Made by a program: the position numbers and the translations under genes. 64,000 nucleotides of DNA, taken from the NCBI GenBank assembly GCA_023634235.1, contig JAMKCF010000018.1:11668768-11732767 (forward strand). Direction: 5' to 3'. Within the stretch, counting starts at the first letter, position 1; each line of letters begins with the position of its first letter. Under the pieces are notes generated by a model. The model had not been told where the DNA came from. It ran no database searches and worked only from the letters and a program-made list of their open reading frames with translations. Shown piece by piece: positions 62,401 to 64,000 of this stretch. The stretch comes from Pisaster brevispinus. Lineage: Eukaryota > Echinodermata > Asteroidea > Forcipulatida > Asteriidae.

Positions 62401-64000
62401 GTTGCTTCAGTTGCATTGCCTTCAACAGGAGTGGAGAAAGCTGTACTAGTAGAAGTAACAGCATCAGATGTTGTGTTGGGTGTTGTTGCTTCAGTTGCAG
62501 TGCCTTCTAAAGGAGTGGAGAAAGGTGAACTAGTGAAAGTAACAGCATCAGATGTTGTGTTGGGTGTTGTTGCTTCAGTTGCAGTGCCTTCTAAAGGAGT
62601 GGAGAAAGCTGTACTAGTGGAAGTAACAGCATCAGATGTTGTGTTGGGTGTTGTTGCTTCAGTTGCAGTGCCTTCAACAGGAGTGGAAAAAGCTGTACTA
62701 GTGGAAGTTACAGCATCAGATGTTGTGTTGGGTGTTGTTGCTTCAGTTGCATTGCCTTCAACAGGAGTGGAAAAAGCTGTACTAGTGGAAGTAACAGCAC
62801 CAGATGTTGTTTTGGGTGTTGTTGCTTCAGTTGCATTGCCTTCAACAGGAGTGGAAAAAGCTGTATTAGTGGAAGTAACAGCATCAGATGTTGTATTGGG
62901 TGTTGTTGCTTCAGTTGCATTGCCTTCTACAGGAGTGGAGAAAGCTGTACTAGTTGAAGTAACAGCATCAGATGTTGTGTTGGGTGTTGTTGCTTCAGTT
63001 GCATTGCCTTCAACAGGAGTGGAGAAAGCTGTACTAGTGGAAGCAACAGCATCAGAAGTTGTGTTAGGTGTTGTTGCTTCAGTTGCAGTGCCTTCAACAG
63101 GAGTGGAGAAAGCTGTACTAGTGGAAGTAACATCATCAGATGTTGTTTTGGGTGTTGTTGCTTCAGTTGCATTGCCTTCAACAGGAGTGGAGAAAGCTGT
63201 ACTTGTGGAAGTAACAGCATCAGATGTTGTGTTGGGTGTTGTTGCTTCAGTTGCATTGCCTTCAACAGGAGTGGAGAAAGCTGAACTAGTGAAAGTAACA
63301 GCATCAGATGTTGTGTTGGGTGTTGTTGCTTCAGTTGCAGTGCCTTCTAAAGGAGTGGAGAAAGCTGTACTAGTGGAAGTAACAGCATCAGATGTTGTGT
63401 TGGGTGTTGTTGCTTCAGTTGCATTGCCTTCAACAGGAGTGGAGAAAGCTGTACTAGTAGAAGTAACAGCATCAGATGTTGTTTTGGGTGTTGTTGCTTC
63501 AGTTGCATTGCCTTCAACAGGAGTGGAAAAAGCTGTATTAGTGGAAGTAACAGCATCAGATGTTGTATTGGGTGTTGTTGCTTCAGTTGCAGTGCCTTCA
63601 ACAGGAGTGGAAAAAGCTGTACTAGTGGAAGTTACAGCATCAGATGTTGTGTTGGGTGTTGTTGCTTCAGTTGCAGTGCCTTCTAAAGGAGTGGAGAAAG
63701 CTGTACTAGTGGAAGTAACAGCATCAGATGTTGTGTTGGGTGTTGTTGCTTCAGTTGCAGTGCCTTCAACAGGAGTGGAAAAAGCTGTACTAGTGGAAGT
63801 TACAGCATCAGATGTTGTGTTGGGTGTTGTTGCTTCAGTTGCATTGCCTTCAACAGGAGTGGAAAAAGCTGTACTAGTGGAAGTAACAGCACCAGATGTT
63901 GTTTTGGGTGTTGTTGCTTCAGTTGCATTGCCTTCAACAGGAGTGGAAAAAGCTGTATTAGTGGAAGTAACAGCATCAGATGTTGTATTGGATGTTGTTG
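31687..64000 (-). CDS. Mucin-like single-pass membrane protein with two SEA-like modules, KIAA1549-related (3' part, 12 exons; 5' end outside window)
   Basis: Reconstructed coding exons, in order: 64000-60120 (continues beyond), 59720-59562, 58111-57614, 57319-57176, 56579-56403, 55954-55782, 54874-54766, 54169-53975, 52257-52093, 35589-35488, 33072-32929, 32487-31687. Every border has AG/GT. All junctions are phase 0 except one consistent 2+1 split between the sixth and seventh exons. The predicted order is a Ser/Thr-rich repeat ectodomain, two SEA-like modules with basic cleavage-like clusters, one transmembrane helix, and a basic cytoplasmic tail of about 560 residues ending in a coiled coil. 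The helix plus tail (VWIIIV through FIIYW; later HLSQMLDEAF) recalls vertebrate KIAA1549/KIAA1549L, my best family assignment. The protein probably sits in the plasma membrane; its function is unknown. Small missed exons cannot be excluded. Confidence 0.75.
32488..35487 (-). other. Introns E11-E12 (32488-32928) and E10-E11 (33073-35487)
   Basis: Non-coding. The larger intron contains the second copy of the repeat found at 30958-31080 (about 34795-34930). Confidence 0.6.
32929..33072 (-). CDS. Exon E11
   Basis: 48 codons, phase 0, acceptor TTTTCTTAG, donor GTAAGG. Encodes AGPSFDVASRGMGRTAEE, then MRTEMAMLLGNHPASSLY and RSNHSTQYDE. A Met-started frame overlapping this exon on the same strand is a shadow. 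Confidence 0.8.
35488..35589 (-). CDS. Exon E10
   Basis: 34 codons, phase 0, acceptor TTTTACAG, donor GTGAGT. Encodes KKKPKKTKVSKHRVGAAP followed by NEAITASQAPPLQSL. It continues the Lys-rich stretch of exon E9 across a 16.5-kb intron. Confidence 0.78.
36058..36530 (+). repeat. tRNA-containing composite repeat, copy 2, with an inverted fragment in front
   Basis: From 36240: GGTGTGATCCCTGGCTATAC, GGCTTCTGACTGGCA, AAGATGTTGACAAAATAA, then a tRNA-like part with TAGCTCAATTGGTGGAGC (A box) and AGGTTTAAGTCCCACT (B box), CTAGTCAGTTTTTCTACGC, and TTAAAAATTTACCCGGTCAG. At 36058-36115 a truncated copy lies in opposite orientation (AAAAATTGACTAGAG, ATTAGCGTGCCGG). Confidence 0.65.
37822..38218. repeat. 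ACCTTTGG-family MITE, full copy
   Basis: The left end AAGGCAAAGTATACCTTTGG and right end CCAAAGGTATACCCTTCCTT are inverted repeats about 397 bp apart, with no coding capacity. The interior includes GAAAATTTCATTC and ATCAACAGCTGCAGTG, shared with copies at 9141, 11889 and 58630. Confidence 0.75.
38441..38540. repeat. 50-bp direct duplication
   Basis: TATCAGTATAAGTAACTCCA and what follows occur at 38441 and again at 38491 with one or two differences. Confidence 0.9.
41220..41350. repeat. Low-complexity C/A region with (CAAA)n
   Basis: CCCCACCCCAGCCCCC and CCCCCCAAAAAAAA runs are followed by about eight ACAA units, then a second short ACAA run. It gives strand-asymmetric open frames that are not genes. 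Confidence 0.85.
42481..48190. repeat. 14-bp minisatellite, about 400 copies, with higher-order structure
   Basis: Tandem units of AACATTCAATCCTG and variants: AACACTAAATCCTG, AACACTCAATCCTG, ACCACTCAATCCTG, and rarer AACATTAAATCCTG, ACCAGTCAATCCTG and a 13-bp AACCTAAATCCTG. They run almost without indels for 5.7 kb and decay only in the last 100 bp. Two higher-order repeats can be read. Rare variants at 42725 and 44223, and at 43271 and 44769, are 1,498 bp apart (107 units). Others at 45875 and 47120, and at 46196 and 47441, are 1,245 bp apart (88 units of 14 plus one of 13). The array lies in the E9-E10 intron, so the primary transcript would carry the complement. Confidence 0.97.
51006..51553. 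repeat. MITE-like element, TTCGCATTGGA family, intact copy
   Basis: The ends CTAAAGCCGTGTTCGCATTG and CAATGCGAACAGGGCTTTAG are inverted repeats. The interior is rich in GGTTAAACTACC and GGTTAGTTTACCC motifs in both orientations. A second, older copy is at 52849-53941. Confidence 0.8.
51607..51936. repeat. MITE-like element with GGTAATGCTTGGGTAAT ends
   Basis: AAAGGGAGGGTAATGCTTGG on the left is matched inversely by CCCAAAGCATACCCTGCCTT on the right. The interior contains AAAACTTACTTGGTAAAGA, similar in inverse to the ACCTTTGG family right half, so it may be a diverged relative. Confidence 0.6.
52093..52257 (-). CDS. Exon E9: Lys-rich helical cytoplasmic region
   Basis: 55 codons, phase 0, acceptor GGGGTTAG, donor GTAAGT. 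Encodes IWYSRSEGHEAFPRSGD, then KAKTTSDRKKRKSTKKEK and RIQEQLTKELSQREEQVK, a strongly charged, probably helical segment. Confidence 0.8.
52849..53941. repeat. TTCGCATTGGA-family MITE, old copy split by a nested element
   Basis: The left half (CCGAGACCATGGGTAACATT, GTGTCCGCACTTGG) and right half (TTTGCTCGGTTAGTTTACCC, AACAGTCCAATACGAACAC) match the ends of the intact copy at 51006-51553. Between them lies extra DNA, including the complete element at 53588-53778. It sits wholly inside intron E8-E9 and ends about 34 bp from exon E8. Confidence 0.7.
53588..53778. repeat. GGGCC-family MITE nested in another MITE
   Basis: CCCAATTTCATAGAGCTGCT on the left is matched inversely by AGCAGCTCTATGCAATTGGG on the right. 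Same plan as the element at 64-242. Confidence 0.75.
53975..54169 (-). CDS. Exon E8: Pro-rich cytoplasmic region
   Basis: 65 codons, phase 0, acceptor TTGTTGCAG, donor GTATTG. Encodes EEPLFSHVTSTPKQAS, then TLPKPPPVRFRNSVYP (a possible SH3-type proline motif) and SDTDRDSVSLLGNQQ. Confidence 0.82.
54170..55781 (-). other. Introns E7-E8 (54170-54765) and E6-E7 (54875-55781)
   Basis: Non-coding; no repeat or exon recognised. Confidence 0.5.
54766..54874 (-). CDS. Exon E7: basic cytoplasmic region
   Basis: 109 bp. The first base completes the Lys codon begun by exon E6, a strong check on the model. Encodes NEDQVGSQAPLP, then KRKTRKKRVSDNDK (a possible nuclear-localisation-like basic cluster) and DGSMSQE before GTAAGAG. 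Confidence 0.82.
55782..55954 (-). CDS. Exon E6: juxtamembrane cytoplasmic region
   Basis: 173 bp, entering in phase 0 and leaving with two bases of a codon; donor GTAAGT. Encodes FGRLRVDIEKGEVFVEE, then DKRLPVKKTANGKL and a charged end (RSRERQAT). No known domain. Confidence 0.82.
56040..56345 (-). repeat. tRNA-containing composite repeat, copy 3
   Basis: On the minus strand: GTGTGATCCCTGGCTACTCG, TGGCTTCTGACTGGCACAT, AAAGATATTGACTAATAA, the tRNA-like part, a spacer, TTGTTCAACCCCAAATTG and AAATTTACCCAGTCAG. It shows the same order as copies 1 and 2 and occupies intron E5-E6. Confidence 0.7.
56165..56236 (-). tRNA. tRNA-like sequence (pseudogene or repeat-borne), anticodon position GTT
   Basis: The 72 nt fold as a cloverleaf: acceptor arm GGCTGGA with TCCAGTC (7 pairs, one G-T), D stem GCTC/GAGC, A box TAGCTCAGTTGGTAGAGC, B box TGGTTCAAGTCCC. 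The anticodon stem has one T-T mismatch and the loop reads ACGTTAA, with C at the normally invariant T33. The anticodon position would be GTT. It is embedded in a dispersed repeat, so I take it as repeat-borne, not a working tRNA gene. Confidence 0.5.
56403..56579 (-). CDS. Exon E5: transmembrane segment
   Basis: 59 codons, phase 0, acceptor ATTGCAG, donor GTAAGA. After a short juxtamembrane stretch (VKSPGITLFASPRPALD), a hydrophobic helix runs from VWIIIVSVVCGLLLI to FIIYWICL, followed by HRKAHQSK, a basic stop-transfer cluster. This puts the mucin/SEA part outside and the later exons in the cytoplasm. WII at the start and IIYW at the end resemble the KIAA1549 helix. Confidence 0.88.
56580..57175 (-). 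other. Intron E4-E5
   Basis: Non-coding; nothing recognised. Confidence 0.5.
57176..57319 (-). CDS. Exon E4: second half of SEA-like module 2
   Basis: 48 codons, phase 0, acceptor GTTTCAG, donor GTATTT (weaker than the others). Encodes AFQVARDGSEVLYQFYVV, then NETSVV and QRLSVILGYE. A GSEV stretch sits where many SEA domains have the GS(V/I)VV autocleavage site, but the match is imperfect. Contains a possible N-glycosylation site (NETS). Confidence 0.83.
57614..58111 (-). CDS. Exon E3: linker and first half of SEA-like module 2
   Basis: 166 codons, acceptor TCTCTCAG, donor GTAAGT, phase 0. It begins with a Pro-rich linker (SSPQPVVPLPSTT), then ILQMTLIVPQDD and NRLEVVYLEGLSTV followed by GGKRRKRSNRDDV. 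It ends SRQRRQSVDPSNSTEVV. The order β-strand, YLxG, basic cluster, VDP matches the end of exon E1, so the two modules are duplicates. The two basic clusters look like furin-type sites. The loop between them is longer than in module 1. Confidence 0.88.
58112..59561 (-). other. Intron E2-E3
   Basis: Non-coding. A degenerate right half of an ACCTTTGG MITE lies at about 58630-58712 (ATCAACAGCTGCAGTG, AGTAAGTTTTTACT). Confidence 0.55.
59562..59720 (-). CDS. Exon E2: second half of SEA-like module 1
   Basis: 53 codons, phase 0 on both sides, acceptor TTTGTAG and donor GTAAGC. Encodes VQIEFYVVENGTVSEP followed by LYSRLSLAAMSAVLGFE. It is clearly homologous to exon E4 (YQFYVVNETSVV and RLSVILGYE). 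The fold resembles the C-terminal half of a SEA domain. The Gly-Ser autocleavage motif is not present in this copy. Confidence 0.85.
59721..60119 (-). other. Intron E1-E2
   Basis: Non-coding, between the GTAAGT donor of E1 and the TTTGTAG acceptor of E2. Confidence 0.6.
60120..64000 (-). CDS. Exon E1 (partial): mucin repeats plus first half of SEA-like module 1
   Basis: Open for at least 1,293 codons to the right edge. Reading from the edge, 36-37 repeats of 28 residues (84 bp) carry STAFSTPVEGTATEATTP followed by NTTSDAVT. Half of each unit is Ser or Thr, and each has an N-glycosylation sequon NTT: a mucin-type, heavily glycosylated stalk. After about 60945 the repeats decay into non-repetitive Ser/Thr-rich sequence. 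At about 60345 a folded segment begins (LRLEIIVDLLEEENSK, then GLKQLYLVGKEISRRKRRS), ending AVDPDSSITIQ at the GTAAGT donor (60119-60114). Starts with ATG are rare in this frame, so Met-based ORF calls show only the last 178 codons. The other frames (LKQQHPTQHLMLLLP; Cys-rich on plus) are artefacts of the repeat. Confidence 0.85.
60942..64000 (-). repeat. 84-bp coding tandem array, at least 36 units
   Basis: The anchor ACAGCATCAGATGTTGT recurs at exact multiples of 84 bp from 60946 to 63970 (36 periods, no indel). Units differ by a few substitutions, such as Pro-Leu-Glu versus Pro-Val-Glu. Larger blocks are duplicated: the rare variant ACAGCACCAGATGTT occurs at 62794 and 63886, 1,092 bp (13 units) apart, with matching neighbours. 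The array continues past the window. Confidence 0.95.

Noticed and set aside
61364..63601. Minus-strand Leu/Gln-rich frames (LKQQHPTQHLMLLLP)
   Set aside because: Wrong frame of the same coding array. They contain the ATG codons that the true frame lacks, so they look like genes.

Overview
This is eukaryotic nuclear DNA, AT-rich and dominated by introns, inverted-repeat transposons, minisatellites and tRNA-derived repeats. Two genes can be supported: an intronless class A GPCR and the 3' part of a large multi-exon gene for a mucin-like membrane protein. The frequent palindrome TAGGCCTA, a KIAA1549-type gene with a mucin ectodomain, a Penelope-like retroelement and many short terminal-inverted-repeat elements suggest an invertebrate deuterostome, most likely an echinoderm. 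That placement is inference; no marker gene in the window proves it.

Layout. From 1 to 9.5 kb there is no gene: an inverted-repeat element at 64-242, a foldback element at 1543-2389, a 47-bp tandem repeat at 2651-2888, a palindromic repeat near 7.1-7.3 kb and a short hairpin element near 8.66-8.80 kb. A complete single-exon GPCR lies at 9553-10785 (+). From 10.8 to 31.6 kb the DNA is again repeats: copies of one MITE family, several long inverted-repeat pairs (12.78-13.63, 14.59-15.16, 15.68-16.74 and 25.83-27.24 kb), a 61-bp tandem array (17.13-18.87 kb), a Penelope-like element broken by an internal inversion (24.5-25.2 kb) and several simple repeats.

From 31,687 to beyond the right edge, the minus strand carries one gene. 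I reconstructed 12 coding exons with GT/AG borders whose reading phases all agree. The product runs: a very long Ser/Thr-rich ectodomain of 28-residue repeats (an open frame of more than 3.8 kb without frequent Met codons, so ATG-based ORF calling misses it); two tandem SEA-like modules, each made of two exons and each with dibasic clusters; one transmembrane helix; and a basic cytoplasmic tail ending in a coiled coil. The transmembrane and tail features resemble vertebrate KIAA1549/KIAA1549L. The start of the gene is outside the window.

The 16.5-kb intron between exons E9 and E10 holds a 5.7-kb minisatellite of a 14-bp unit (about 400 copies) with higher-order repeats of 1,498 bp and 1,245 bp. 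The introns also contain nested MITEs and a composite repeat carrying a nearly complete tRNA cloverleaf. The two genes show no functional link.
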